Source of the DNA: Pseudomonas songnenensis
GTDB taxonomy: Bacteria > Pseudomonadota > Gammaproteobacteria > Pseudomonadales > Pseudomonadaceae
Length of the DNA: 64,000 nt
Assembly: GCF_003696315.1 (NCBI RefSeq)
Contig: NZ_RFFN01000004.1
Location: forward strand, 312,634 to 376,633
Direction of reading: 5' to 3'
The position numbers and the translations under genes were made by a program. This document shows, one piece after another, positions 1 through 8,513 of this stretch (position 1 is its first letter; each line of letters starts with the position of its first letter). Under the pieces are notes generated by a model. The model saw only the letters and a list, made by a program, of their open reading frames with translations, was not told the DNA's origin and searched no databases.

Positions 1-246
1 AACGTCGTTGCGCGTTGGGTTGCCCGGCTCGGTTGGAGTGGGCATCGGCCAGCCGGCAATCGAGCTCCAGGCGGCGGGGGAGAACAATCTCAGCGACTCC
101 CAGGCGTGCAGCCATGCGCCGCCGGGGCCGGGCTGTTCATCCAGCAACAGATAGGACAGCGACGTGCGCCGCAGGAAGTACGCGGTCGTCAGGGCGGACT
201 GTCCTGCACCAATGATGATGACATCGAAAACATTGGGTGCTGGCAT
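1..246 (-). CDS. ArsO-like flavin-containing monooxygenase, N-terminal part (cut by window edge)
   Basis: Only the first 82 codons are visible; the gene runs off the left edge. The ATG is at 246-244. The N-terminus has a Rossmann FAD-binding motif, GAGQSA at about residues 12-17 after a run of hydrophobic residues, and continues with features typical of class B flavin monooxygenases (a second glycine-rich stretch and a tryptophan-rich segment). It is divergent from an arsC-arsR operon. Flavin monooxygenases in this position are usually called ArsO. The FAD-binding role is well supported. The arsenic link rests on context only, and the substrate is unknown. Confidence 0.7.
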   Translation of the reverse strand, partial: MPAPNVFDVIIIGAGQSALTTAYFLRRTSLSYLLLDEQPGPGGAWLHAWESLRLFSPAAWSSIAGWPMPTPTEPGNPTRNDV

Positions 247-280
247 CAAGCGACTCCCGCAGAAGGGTGATATTCGTTCG

Positions 281-296
281 ATCAAATATATGTGAT
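281..296. promoter_or_regulatory. Candidate ArsR operator
   Basis: ATCAAATATATGTGAT is a near-perfect palindrome with one mismatched pair, in an AT-rich island 35 bp upstream of the arsO-like start and between the divergent ars transcripts. ArsR repressors bind AT-rich imperfect palindromes in such positions. The assignment is by position and symmetry only. Confidence 0.45.
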
Positions 297-377
297 ATGG
301 AATATACGCTTCTTGCTCCGGTGGAACAAATTCACCTTCTGCCGCGGCCTGAAAGAGGCGGCCGAACCCCAGCGTGC

Positions 378-407
378 TTTACTTGGTTATACGTTAAGCA
401 ATATATT
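378..407 (+). promoter_or_regulatory. Candidate sigma-70 promoter of the arsC operon
   Basis: TTTACT at 378-383 and TATATT at 402-407 are separated by 18 bp and end 31 bp before the arsC ATG. The AT-rich stretch contrasts with the surrounding GC-rich sequence. Confidence 0.4.
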
Positions 408-438
408 CGCCAAGGCATATCTTGTGGGGAGCTGCTTC

Positions 439-852
439 ATGGCCTACAAATCGCGTGTCCTGTTTGTCTGCGTTGCCAATTCGGCGCGCTCGCAGCTTGC
501 CGAGGCGCTGCTGCGGCACACCGATTCGGAGCGCTTCGAAGCGTTCAGTGCGGGCACCGCACCGACCGAGGTCGATGTGCGCGCCCTGGCGGCGCTCGAG
601 CAACTCGGCGTGCCGGCCGCGGGTTTGCGTAGCAAATCGCTGACGGAACTGGAGGGGCAGCAGTTCGATTTCGTAATCACCCTCTGTGACAAGTCATCGC
701 TGGAGTGCCACGCGCTGCCTGGCGCGGGTGAGTACATCGCCTGGAACTTCGAAGACCCTGCCAGCAGCGACCAGCCGGATGCCTACCGGCACACGCTTCA
801 CGAGATACATGAGCGGATCAAGATGTTCGTGTTGGTCAAGAACAAGCGCTGA
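439..852 (+). CDS. arsC: Arsenate reductase, thioredoxin-coupled LMW-phosphatase type
   Basis: A 137-aa protein that would reduce arsenate to arsenite in the cytosol. The low-molecular-weight phosphatase P-loop C-X5-R-S is at residues 11-18 (Cys11, Arg17). A second pair, Cys83 and Cys90 (C-X6-C), matches the spacing of the redox relay in thioredoxin-coupled ArsC, so it is a reductase rather than a plain tyrosine phosphatase. The start is the ATG preceded by GGGGAG at 426-431; an upstream in-frame ATG at 292 would add a low-quality extension. It is the first gene of the operon, with arsR 10 nt downstream. Confidence 0.88.
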   Translation: MAYKSRVLFVCVANSARSQLAEALLRHTDSERFEAFSAGTAPTEVDVRALAALEQLGVPAAGLRSKSLTELEGQQFDFVITLCDKSSLECHALPGAGEYIAWNFEDPASSDQPDAYRHTLHEIHERIKMFVLVKNKR

Positions 853-862
853 GAAGATATCA

Positions 863-1219
863 ATGGTCGAGCACCTGACACCTACCACTGTATTCAAATG
901 CCTGGCGGACGAGACTCGCGTGCGGATTGCATTGCTGATCGCCCGTGAGGGCGAGCTGTGTGTATGCGAGCTGACCTGCGCGCTGGATGAAAGCCAGCCG
1001 AAGATCTCGCGGCATCTGGCGCTGCTGCGCGGCTGCGGAATCCTGGAAGACCGCCGTCAGGGCCAGTGGGTGTATTACCGGCTCCATCCGCATCTGCCTG
1101 ACTGGGTGACTGACATGCTGCAGCCGATCCTGGCTGCCAACAAGAACTGGCTGAGCGACAACGTGCAGCGCCTCGACAGCATGCGCAACCGACCCGAGCG
1201 GGCGACGGTGTGTAGCTGA
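863..1219 (+). CDS. arsR: Arsenical-responsive repressor ArsR
   Basis: A 118-aa winged-helix regulator of the ArsR/SmtB family. The ELCVCEL segment at residues 31-37 carries Cys33 and Cys35, the classical As(III)-sensing cysteines at the start of the recognition helix region. The helix-turn-helix (SQPKISRHLALLRGCG) follows at about 44-60. It is the second gene of the operon, 10 nt after arsC and 39 nt before arsH. It probably represses its own operon and the divergent arsO-like gene through the AT-rich palindrome between them. Confidence 0.93.
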   Translation: MVEHLTPTTVFKCLADETRVRIALLIAREGELCVCELTCALDESQPKISRHLALLRGCGILEDRRQGQWVYYRLHPHLPDWVTDMLQPILAANKNWLSDNVQRLDSMRNRPERATVCS

Positions 1220-1258
1220 ATCGCTTCGTTCACTCGCCACAACTTTCAGGATTACCCC

Positions 1259-1972
1259 ATGTACGACGACCTGCCCAATATCGACCCCGAACTACTGGAC
1301 GTGCCCGACCTCGACAAGCTGGCCCTGCCGGCAGGTCCGGAGCACAAACCACGCATCCTGCTGCTCTATGGCTCCAACCGGGAGCGCTCCTACAGTCGTC
1401 TGCTGGTGCAGGAAGCTGCGCGTCTGCTGGAGCGTTTCGGTGCCGAGACGCGCATCTTCAATCCATCCGGATTGCCGCTGCCGGACGATGCACCGGACAG
1501 CCATCCGAAGGTGCAGGAACTGCGCGAGCTGATGCAGTGGTCGGAGGGCCAGGTGTGGTGCTCGCCGGAACGGCATGGCTCGATGAGCGCGGTATTCAAG
1601 GCCCAGATCGACTGGGTGCCGCTGGCCATGGGCGCGCTGCGGCCGACCCAGGGCAAGACGCTGGCGATCATGCAGGTCAGCGGCGGCTCGCAGTCATTCA
1701 ATGCGCTCAATCAGATGCGCGTGCTGGGTCGCTGGATGCGCATGCTCACCATCCCCAACCAGTCCTCAGTGGCCAAGGCCTATCTCGAGTTCGACGAGGC
1801 AGGGCGGATGAAGCCCTCGGCCTATTACGACCGCGTGGTGGATGTGATGGAGGAGCTGATCAAGTTCACCCTGCTGGTACGCGGTCGGGCCGACTATCTG
1901 GTCGATCGCTATTCGGAACGCAAGGAGTCGGCCGAAGCGCTGTCCCGTCGCGTCAATCAACGCTCCATCTGA
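1259..1972 (+). CDS. arsH: NADPH-dependent FMN oxidoreductase ArsH
   Basis: A 237-aa flavodoxin-fold protein. The FMN phosphate loop GSNRERS is at residues 38-44, and the central and C-terminal regions follow the ArsH pattern ([13 protein letters not shown], then [13 protein letters not shown]). ArsH enzymes reduce FMN with NADPH and oxidise trivalent methyl- or aryl-arsenicals to less toxic pentavalent forms. Length and start (ATG 1259) fit the family. It lies 39 nt after arsR and 18 nt before the phosphatase gene. Confidence 0.93.
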   Translation: MYDDLPNIDPELLDVPDLDKLALPAGPEHKPRILLLYGSNRERSYSRLLVQEAARLLERFGAETRIFNPSGLPLPDDAPDSHPKVQELRELMQWSEGQVWCSPERHGSMSAVFKAQIDWVPLAMGALRPTQGKTLAIMQVSGGSQSFNALNQMRVLGRWMRMLTIPNQSSVAKAYLEFDEAGRMKPSAYYDRVVDVMEELIKFTLLVRGRADYLVDRYSERKESAEALSRRVNQRSI

Positions 1973-1990
1973 CTTCCAGGAATCGCCCGC

Positions 1991-2485
1991 GTGTCCCATC
2001 CCTACGACATCCTCGATGTACCCGGCAGCGCCGGTCAGCTGATCTTCACACCGTGTCCCGGCAGCAAGGGCAGCAGCGTCGACGAGGCGCTGGCGACCCT
2101 GCACGCGGCCGGTGCCGACGCGCTGATCACCTTGATGCCCGCCGAAGAGCTGGCCCGCAACGAGGCGACGCAGCTGCCGCAACTCTGCGCCGAGCGCGGC
2201 CTTGAATGGTTTCACCTGCCGGTGGCCGACGAGCAGGTGCCGCTGGCGGACTTCGACCAGGCCTGGGAACAGTCGGCGGATCGGATCAATGAACTGCTGG
2301 ATGCTGGCAAACGCGTCGCCATTCACTGCAAGGGTGGCTCTGGTCGTACCGGACTGATCGCAGCGCGCATCCTGATAGACCGCGACGTGCCGCGTGCAAC
2401 CGCTATCGCCAGCGTCCAGGCGTTGCGCCCCAAGGCTATCCAGCATCCGGCCCATGTCGGCTGGATCGAACGCTTCGGCGCATGA
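1991..2485 (+). CDS. Dual-specificity/tyrosine-type protein phosphatase in the ars operon
   Basis: A 164-aa protein starting with GTG. It has a cysteine-dependent phosphatase P-loop, [10 protein letters not shown], with nucleophile Cys113 and Arg119, and a possible general-acid Asp80 (LPVAD) upstream. The fold resembles the CDKN3/dual-specificity phosphatases. This is not an arsenate reductase of either standard type. It sits in an unbroken ars operon (18 nt after arsH, 10 nt before ynfA), so a role in arsenic metabolism is likely but unknown. One guess is hydrolysis of a phospho- or arseno-ester made around the GAPDH step. Confidence 0.75.
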   Translation: MSHPYDILDVPGSAGQLIFTPCPGSKGSSVDEALATLHAAGADALITLMPAEELARNEATQLPQLCAERGLEWFHLPVADEQVPLADFDQAWEQSADRINELLDAGKRVAIHCKGGSGRTGLIAARILIDRDVPRATAIASVQALRPKAIQHPAHVGWIERFGA

Positions 2486-2495
2486 CGGGCTTCGC

Positions 2496-2822
2496 ATGCT
2501 GAATACGCTTGGCCTGTTCGTCATTACCGCGATAGCGGAGATCGTCGGCTGCTATCTGCCGTACCTCTGGCTGAAACAGGGCAAGAGTATCTGGTTGCTG
2601 CTGCCGGCTGCGCTTTCCCTCGCGCTGTTCGCCTGGCTGCTGTCGCTGCATCCCACCGCCGCCGGGCGCGTGTATGCGGCGTATGGCGGCGTGTATGTCG
2701 GCGTGGCGCTGGTCTGGCTGTGGCTGGTCGATGGCGTTCGCCCGACCTGGTGGGACCTGCTTGGCTGCGCCGTGGCGATGCTGGGCATGGCGATCATCAT
2801 GTTCGCGCCGCGCAATCTCTGA
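2496..2822 (+). CDS. ynfA: YnfA family (UPF0060) small membrane protein
   Basis: 108 aa, the standard length for the family, with four predicted membrane helices. The family pattern is clear: an N-terminal [14 protein letters not shown] stretch, a central [12 protein letters not shown] and a C-terminal tail after GWWDLLG-like residues (here [14 protein letters not shown]). YnfA proteins are related to small multidrug resistance transporters. The location between the phosphatase and GAPDH genes implies a resistance role; the substrate is not known. Start: ATG 2496, 10 nt after the previous stop. Confidence 0.85.
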   Translation: MLNTLGLFVITAIAEIVGCYLPYLWLKQGKSIWLLLPAALSLALFAWLLSLHPTAAGRVYAAYGGVYVGVALVWLWLVDGVRPTWWDLLGCAVAMLGMAIIMFAPRNL

Positions 2823-2848
2823 TCCATCATTTCAGGAGCGAGTCATCC

Positions 2849-3853
<1,005 letters not shown>

Positions 3854-3904
3854 GATGCCGCTTAGAGGCGTTCGCTGAGAGCGGTGCGGGTTATGGAAAA
3901 CGGC

Positions 3905-3929
3905 AGGGTGGCGGGCTGAAGCCCACCCT
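3905..3929. repeat. REP-like inverted repeat between the GAPDH gene and arsJ
   Basis: AGGGTGG/CCACCCT-type arms (AGGGTGGCGGGCT against AGCCCACCCT, one extra base) form a short GC-rich hairpin in the 188-nt gap. It looks like the small palindromic elements scattered in Pseudomonas intergenic DNA. It could attenuate or stabilise transcript ends between the two genes. Confidence 0.4.
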
Positions 3930-4041
3930 ACGGCAAATCCGTGACTCGACGCCCCCGACGCTCTTTTCTCGGCATGCCACGCCATAACTCCTCGCCAATC
4001 TAGCTGCGCAATACACCTGCTCAATCAATCCGGAACCGACC

Positions 4042-5256
4042 ATGCAAGCCCTTGCCCGACTGTCCCCCGAGGTGCGCCAGTACCTGATCGTCACCGGTAA
4101 CTACTGGGCGTTCACGCTCACCGATGGCGCGCTGCGCATGCTGGTGGTGCTGCATTTCCATTCGCTGGGCTACACGCCACTGCAGATCGCGGCGCTGTTT
4201 CTGTTCTACGAGGTGTTCGGTGTCGTCACCAATCTGATTGGCGGCTATCTCGGCGCTCGACTCGGCCTGAACCGGACGATGAACCTCGGCTTGGCGATGC
4301 AGGTGGTGGCACTGCTGATGCTCACCGTACCAGCGGCGTGGCTGACGGTGCCTTGGGTGATGGGTGCGCAGGCGTTGTCCGGTATCGCCAAGGATCTGAA
4401 CAAGATGTCGGCCAAGAGCTCAATCAAGCTCTTGGTGCCCGACAGCCAGCAGGGCAGGCTGTACAAATGGATAGCCATCCTCACCGGCTCGAAGAATGCC
4501 CTCAAGGGCGTGGGATTTTTCCTCGGTGGCGCACTGCTGACGCTGCTGGGATTCGCCGGCGCGGTCCTGGCGATGGCTGCGGTGCTAGCCGTGATCTGGA
4601 TCAGCAGCCTGGTCCTGTTGAAAAAGGATCTTGGCAAGGCGAAGGCCAAACCGAAGTTCAAGGACATCCTCTCCAAAAGCCAGGCAATCAACGTGCTGTC
4701 GGCCGCGCGGCTGTTTCTCTTCGGGGCGCGCGATGTCTGGTTCGTCATCGCGCTACCGGTGTACCTGAGCACTGTCTTCGGCTGGAATTTCTGGATGGTC
4801 GGCGGCTTTCTGGCCTGCTGGATCATCGGCTACGGCATCGTCCAGTCGATGGCGCCGGCCATTACCGGCAAGCGCAGCGGCAAGGTACCGGATGGACGTG
4901 TGGCCTTCATCTGGGCCGCACTGCTGGCGGCGCTACCCGCGGCAATCGCTGTGGGCCTGACAGCTGGTGCATCGCCCCAATGGGTGCTGATCGGCGGGCT
5001 GCTGCTATTCGGTGCGCTGTTCGCGGTGAATTCCTCGCTGCATAGCTACCTGATTGTCAGCTATGCCAAGGAAGACGGCGTTTCGCTGGACGTGGGCTTC
5101 TACTACATGTCCAACGCCATGGGTCGCCTGATCGGTACCTTGCTCTCAGGCTGGGTGTTCCAGGCCTATGGGTTACAGGCTTGCCTGTGGGTGTCTTCTC
5201 TCTTCGTACTGCTCGCCGCGATTATTTCGCTGCGTCTGCCGCGTCACACGCAATAG
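4042..5256 (+). CDS. arsJ: ArsJ, MFS exporter for organoarsenate (1-arseno-3-phosphoglycerate)
   Basis: A 404-aa major facilitator superfamily protein with about 12 hydrophobic segments. Its N-terminus (TGNYWAFTLTDGALRMLVVLHFH) is typical of ArsJ, and GAPDH lies directly upstream. ArsJ moves the arseno-ester made by GAPDH out of the cytoplasm, giving arsenate resistance without prior reduction. It is the last gene of the operon and the only arsenic exporter candidate here, because no arsB or acr3 is seen. A 188-nt gap separates it from GAPDH, so a second promoter is possible. Confidence 0.9.
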   Translation: MQALARLSPEVRQYLIVTGNYWAFTLTDGALRMLVVLHFHSLGYTPLQIAALFLFYEVFGVVTNLIGGYLGARLGLNRTMNLGLAMQVVALLMLTVPAAWLTVPWVMGAQALSGIAKDLNKMSAKSSIKLLVPDSQQGRLYKWIAILTGSKNALKGVGFFLGGALLTLLGFAGAVLAMAAVLAVIWISSLVLLKKDLGKAKAKPKFKDILSKSQAINVLSAARLFLFGARDVWFVIALPVYLSTVFGWNFWMVGGFLACWIIGYGIVQSMAPAITGKRSGKVPDGRVAFIWAALLAALPAAIAVGLTAGASPQWVLIGGLLLFGALFAVNSSLHSYLIVSYAKEDGVSLDVGFYYMSNAMGRLIGTLLSGWVFQAYGLQACLWVSSLFVLLAAIISLRLPRHTQ

Positions 5257-5268
5257 CTGATTAGGGAA

Positions 5269-5290
5269 GGTCGGGCGCGAACGCCCGACC
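5269..5290. terminator. Bidirectional terminator between arsJ and the porin gene
   Basis: A perfect 9-bp GC-rich stem (GGTCGGGCG / CGCCCGACC) with a 4-nt loop lies in the 42-nt gap between convergent genes. There is no strong T-tract. Confidence 0.6.
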
Positions 5291-5298
5291 CGTATCGC

Positions 5299-6552
5299 TC
5301 AGTAGGTGTACTGCAGCTGTGCCCAGAGTTTCTCGGTATCCACCGAATAGTCATCCGCGTCGTAGCCGGCGTACTTGACCGTTGCGACCAGCCCTTTGAC
5401 CAGCGGGATCGCGCGGCTGTAACCGATGTTGATCTCTTCCCCGTACTGCTCGCTGCCGCGTTGGGCGCGGAAATCGTGGTACCAGGCCTGCAGCGTGCCG
5501 CCGAAGAGCGGTAGTGTGCCCCCCAGGTAAACGTCCTGCACACCGTCCGCTGGCGTCAGCAGGAAGGTGTCGGCCCAGCCCTGAAAGGCGTGCTTGGTGG
5601 CCAGCGGCGTCTGGAAGGCGCGATTGCCTGGCCCCGAGTCGCCGCCCAGTACTTCCACGCCCGCTTTAAGCGTCGCACCCTTGAGGGCATAGCCCAGCTC
5701 GGCCAGGTAGTACTCGCTGCTCAGCTCCTGAGGATTGCCGGCGTAGTCCTGCTGGCGCGCATATTCAAGCGCATAGCTGATGCCGTGGAGGGCACCATTC
5801 AGACGCAGGCCGGTGGTCTTGCTGGACAGGGTGCCGAGCGCAGCGGCGGGTGCGGTGGCGATGTTGTCCAGTCCCAGCAGATAGCTGTAGGCGGTGGCCG
5901 TCAGCTCCGGTGAGTGCGCGTAGCGGGCATTGAACAGATGGCTGTGGCCTTCGATATTGGCCGGGTTGGCGCGATTGTCGAAACGGTTGTCGCCCGGGCC
6001 GAAGATCGTGTTGATGTTATCGATGTAGGCGTAAGTCAGCGTCAGCTTGTCGAGCGGTTGCAGCTGGCCCAGCACGCCGTCGTAGGTTTGTTCGTTCTGC
6101 CGCCAAGCGACGCCACCTACGAAACGTTGATTGTCCAGATTGATGCGCTGACGGCCGGCAATGGCGCTGCCGAACGCATGGTCGTAGCGCAACAGCGCCT
6201 GGTTGATTTCGCTGCCGTCGGGATCGGGTACTGCCGAGTAGTCGGTCTGTCCATTGCGGGTGCTGTTGTAGGCGGCATCACCCAGTCGACTTACGTTGTC
6301 TGCTTCGACCAGCGCCGACAGGCCGTACCACTTGCCGGTCTGAAAGCCGACACGGGTGCGCAGCGTCTGCGCATTGGCGTGCTTGAGTGCGTTGTCCTGG
6401 TCGATGTGCTCGTAGCGATAGCGCAGATCCAGAATCGGCTTGGCGTCGGTGATCAGGTCGCTGAAGTTCTCCCCGGCGAGGATCGCAGGACTGCAGAACA
6501 GCCCGACGCTAAGCAGGCAGGGTGTCAGATGATGTGGACGCAGCTTTCTCAT
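5299..6552 (-). CDS. Outer-membrane beta-barrel porin (alginate-export-like)
   Basis: A 417-aa protein with a signal peptide (MRKLRPHH, hydrophobic core, cleavage after about residue 26, AILAG). The rest is alternating amphipathic strands rich in Tyr, Gly and Asn, ending LQYTY; the C-terminal aromatic residue is the usual barrel-assembly signal. The overall pattern (LDLRYRYEHIDQDN near the N-terminus, repeated RxRxGFQTG strands) resembles porins of the alginate-export superfamily. The substrate cannot be read from the sequence. A GGGAG ribosome site precedes the ATG. The gene is convergent with arsJ and monocistronic. Confidence 0.75.
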   Translation of the reverse strand: MRKLRPHHLTPCLLSVGLFCSPAILAGENFSDLITDAKPILDLRYRYEHIDQDNALKHANAQTLRTRVGFQTGKWYGLSALVEADNVSRLGDAAYNSTRNGQTDYSAVPDPDGSEINQALLRYDHAFGSAIAGRQRINLDNQRFVGGVAWRQNEQTYDGVLGQLQPLDKLTLTYAYIDNINTIFGPGDNRFDNRANPANIEGHSHLFNARYAHSPELTATAYSYLLGLDNIATAPAAALGTLSSKTTGLRLNGALHGISYALEYARQQDYAGNPQELSSEYYLAELGYALKGATLKAGVEVLGGDSGPGNRAFQTPLATKHAFQGWADTFLLTPADGVQDVYLGGTLPLFGGTLQAWYHDFRAQRGSEQYGEEINIGYSRAIPLVKGLVATVKYAGYDADDYSVDTEKLWAQLQYTY

Positions 6553-6594
6553 GTGTTGCTCCCTTGGTTGGCATCGGAGCGAACGATAGGCTGC

Positions 6595-6623
6595 TTACTA
6601 TTTTTGCCATTGACAGCAGTCAA
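6595..6623 (-). promoter_or_regulatory. Candidate promoter of the porin gene
   Basis: On the minus strand TTGACT (6623-6618) and TAGTAA (6600-6595) are separated by 17 bp, about 43 bp upstream of the porin ATG. The -35 is good, the -10 weak. Confidence 0.4.
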
Positions 6624-6651
6624 GGCTGAAAAATGCTCTGCCGTGGGCATT

Positions 6652-6670
6652 GCAGCCCGTTTCGGGCTGC
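6652..6670 (-). terminator. Hairpin after the small ORF at 6694
   Basis: A perfect 8-bp stem (GCAGCCCG / CGGGCTGC) with a 3-nt loop sits 24 nt beyond the stop of the small hypothetical gene and upstream of the porin promoter. There is no T-tract, so termination is plausible but not certain. Confidence 0.4.
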
Positions 6671-6693
6671 TTGCGGCTCAGGTGCCGTTTCGC

Positions 6694-6873
6694 TTAATGC
6701 GCAATGGCAGCTTTCAACATGCCGATATCGGTCGCGGCACGCTGGATCAGCGCCGCAGCGTTCGGCCCCGTTTTCTCCTGCCCGCTGCGACGGCCACGAC
6801 GCCAGTGCGCCATCGGCTGCAGTGCGCTGATATCCGAACGGGTAACCAGTTCTTCGAGTGATCGCTTGCTCAT
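6694..6873 (-). CDS. Small hypothetical protein
   Basis: A 59-aa reading frame beginning MSKRSLEELV. The chosen ATG (6873-6871) has AGGA about 9 nt upstream; an in-frame upstream ATG would give 72 aa. The product is basic, with no signal peptide or membrane helix and no family recognised. A hairpin follows the stop, which supports a separate transcription unit. It lies between the porin and the toxin-antitoxin genes. It may be a real small gene or chance. Confidence 0.4.
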   Translation of the reverse strand: MSKRSLEELVTRSDISALQPMAHWRRGRRSGQEKTGPNAAALIQRAATDIGMLKAAIAH

Positions 6874-7005
6874 CGTCGCGTCCTCACATCGTCTGTTCGG
6901 GGGAGCGTCCATGCGCCATGGGGGAGTCCTTGAGCAAAGGATGCGCGGAGTTTGTTACAGCTGGTTGGCAGTCACGCGCGTGCGGACGAGCGGCGCCGGG
7001 CGGGC

Positions 7006-7704
7006 CTACGGCGAAACCTCGCCGATGGCGCTGACACTGGTAATTCCGGCGTTCCAGATCATCTCGTAATGGGCGGTCTGGACAACAGAGAGCACATTGC
7101 GCGGCGTCATGAGCGCCCAGCAATGCTGGCCAGGCTTGCGCACCGAGCGGTAGCGCAGACCTGCAAAGCCGTCCTGCCGGAGCTGGCGACCGAACTGGCG
7201 CGCCGCGGAATAGTCATTCGGATCGTAGATCGGGTCGGTCAGCGCGACGGTCGTGGCATCCAGCAGGCCTGCCTCGTCAAACTGGCACGACAATCCGCGA
7301 AAGACGAAGCGCTCGAAGTTCAGACCCACCACGCCGGACCAGTACAGCTCCTGGTGATGGCGCACTTCAGCCAGGGCCGTTTCCATGCTGTCGGCCAGGT
7401 AGAGCACGCCGTAACTGCCATCGCTGAAACGCGAGCCTGAGGGATTCACATGGGTGAACGGAGCGGTGGCATAGGAGCAGCCGGGAATGCCGAACGGGAT
7501 CTCGCCGCGGGGAATCAGCTCGAGTCGGCCGGTCTCGTTGTGCAGGCGCGGGTTCGTCAGGGCCTGGAGCTGATAAAGCATGTCGAACTCATCGGCGTCG
7601 GCCACGTCATCGAACAGCTCGATGGGCGGAAACTTCGAGTTGACCAACCGATATGCCTGCAGCTTCGCCGACGGCCGAACCGGCAGCCGCTTCGGCACTA
7701 CCAC
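7006..7704 (-). CDS. RES-domain toxin
   Basis: A 232-aa RES family protein. The conserved Arg lies in YRLVNSKF near residue 19, a Glu in METALAEVRHH near residue 115, and a Ser in the later part, matching the Arg-Glu-Ser triad that names the family. RES toxins have an ADP-ribosyltransferase-like fold and deplete NAD+ or modify a target enzyme. The GTG start overlaps the stop of the upstream antitoxin gene by 7 nt, so translation is coupled; a second in-frame GTG at 7698 is an alternative. Together the pair forms a type II toxin-antitoxin module. Confidence 0.88.
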   Translation of the reverse strand: MVVPKRLPVRPSAKLQAYRLVNSKFPPIELFDDVADADEFDMLYQLQALTNPRLHNETGRLELIPRGEIPFGIPGCSYATAPFTHVNPSGSRFSDGSYGVLYLADSMETALAEVRHHQELYWSGVVGLNFERFVFRGLSCQFDEAGLLDATTVALTDPIYDPNDYSAARQFGRQLRQDGFAGLRYRSVRKPGQHCWALMTPRNVLSVVQTAHYEMIWNAGITSVSAIGEVSP

Positions 7705-8102
7705 TGCGCGCCCCGCAGGCTGTCGATCCGCCGGAATGTCTCGTACAGCGAAATCATGTCGCCCTGCGCCATGACCTCCAGCGGTGAACGGCCGTTGAAG
7801 AATTCGTTGTGATTGGGCATGCCAGGGAAACCGTAGGTGTTCTCCGGATTATCGAAGATCAGTCGCAGAGCGGCGTGGATATTGAGGATGAAACTGATGC
7901 GCTGCATCTGATCCGGATCCAGATTCACCGACCAGTCGGCATTACGTAACTTGGCGCGCGCATGAGTGCTGCGGGAAATACGCAGAATCCGACAGGCCTG
8001 TTCGGTCGTGGCCTGCCATTTCTCCAGAATATTCACCGCAGCGCGCAATCCAGTTGTGCATTGATCCTTGGAAAAGGCGGCTACTTGAAGGGTGGCTGAC
8101 AT
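7698..8102 (-). CDS. Xre/MbcA/ParS-type antitoxin of the RES toxin
   Basis: A 134-aa protein with an N-terminal helical DNA-binding region (ILEKWQATTEQACRILRISRSTHAR, about residues 26-50). Its C-terminal toxin-binding domain ends in the characteristic FNGRSPLEVMAQGD...ETFRRIDSLRG signature, where NGRSP-type residues contact the toxin. A CGGAG ribosome site lies 8 nt before the ATG. It overlaps the RES gene and probably represses the operon through the palindrome upstream. Confidence 0.9.
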   Translation of the reverse strand: MSATLQVAAFSKDQCTTGLRAAVNILEKWQATTEQACRILRISRSTHARAKLRNADWSVNLDPDQMQRISFILNIHAALRLIFDNPENTYGFPGMPNHNEFFNGRSPLEVMAQGDMISLYETFRRIDSLRGAQW

Positions 8103-8125
8103 GGCAGTGGCTCCGACAGTTTGTT

Positions 8126-8163
8126 TCTGTAGATACAGATTAGCACAAATTTATTCTACAGAT
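8126..8163 (-). promoter_or_regulatory. Operator/promoter of the Xre-RES module
   Basis: TCTGTA-GA-TACAGA (8126-8139) is a perfect 6-bp-arm palindrome. A further half-site, TACAGA, is at 8157-8162, 23 bp away. An extended -10 element (TGC-TAATCT on the minus strand, 8146-8138) overlaps the palindrome. The arrangement fits autoregulation by the antitoxin. Confidence 0.5.
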
Positions 8164-8258
8164 TTATAGAGTTGCCGATATTCCCCGCAACTTAACGCCC
8201 AACAAACGTGAAAGGCTTGAAGTACGCACAATCGAGCGCAACCGATCTTTGAGCGGCT

Positions 8259-8279
8259 GATGGGATATAGATGGGATAT
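8259..8279. repeat. Tandem 11-bp repeat next to tRNA-Leu
   Basis: GATGGGATAT occurs twice (8259-8268 and 8270-8279), followed by degenerate copies up to about 8303. It lies between the toxin-antitoxin operon and the 3' end of tRNA-Leu, where integrated elements often leave scars. No integrase is recognisable. Confidence 0.4.
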
Positions 8280-8337
8280 GTAGGAGGGATATTCGAATGG
8301 GATGCGCCGGCGCCAGTTGCTGGAACCACCGGAAGTT

Positions 8338-8424
8338 TGGTGCCCGGAGCGGGGGTCGAACCCGCATACCCTTTCGGATGAGAGATTTTAAGTCTCTTGC
8401 GTATACCAATTTCGCCATCCGGGC
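8338..8424 (-). tRNA. tRNA-Leu(UAA)
   Basis: The minus strand reads as a complete class II tRNA of 87 nt including an encoded CCA. It has an acceptor stem GCCCGGA/TCCGGGC, a D-loop with TTGGTA, an anticodon loop CTTAAAA (anticodon UAA), a variable arm, and a T-loop GGTTCGACCCC. The long variable arm and discriminator A fit leucine. Confidence 0.96.
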
Positions 8425-8442
8425 GTAGGCTGCGTCGCAGCG

Positions 8443-8461
8443 CGCCGATGGGGAATCGGCG
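8443..8461. terminator. Weak hairpin between the helicase gene and tRNA-Leu
   Basis: CGCCGAT / ATCGGCG, a 7-bp stem with a 5-nt loop and no T-tract, in the 89-nt gap after the helicase stop codon. It may terminate the FAN1-helicase transcript. Confidence 0.3.
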
Positions 8462-8513
8462 GCGCAGGACTATAACCAGCCTCCGAGGCCCACGCAACCC
8501 GAACGACCGACGT

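Noticed and set aside
8164..8418. Open frame across the tRNA-Leu gene (minus strand)
   Set aside because: Its N-terminal part is the translated tRNA sequence, a familiar false protein; no ribosome site and poor codon use.
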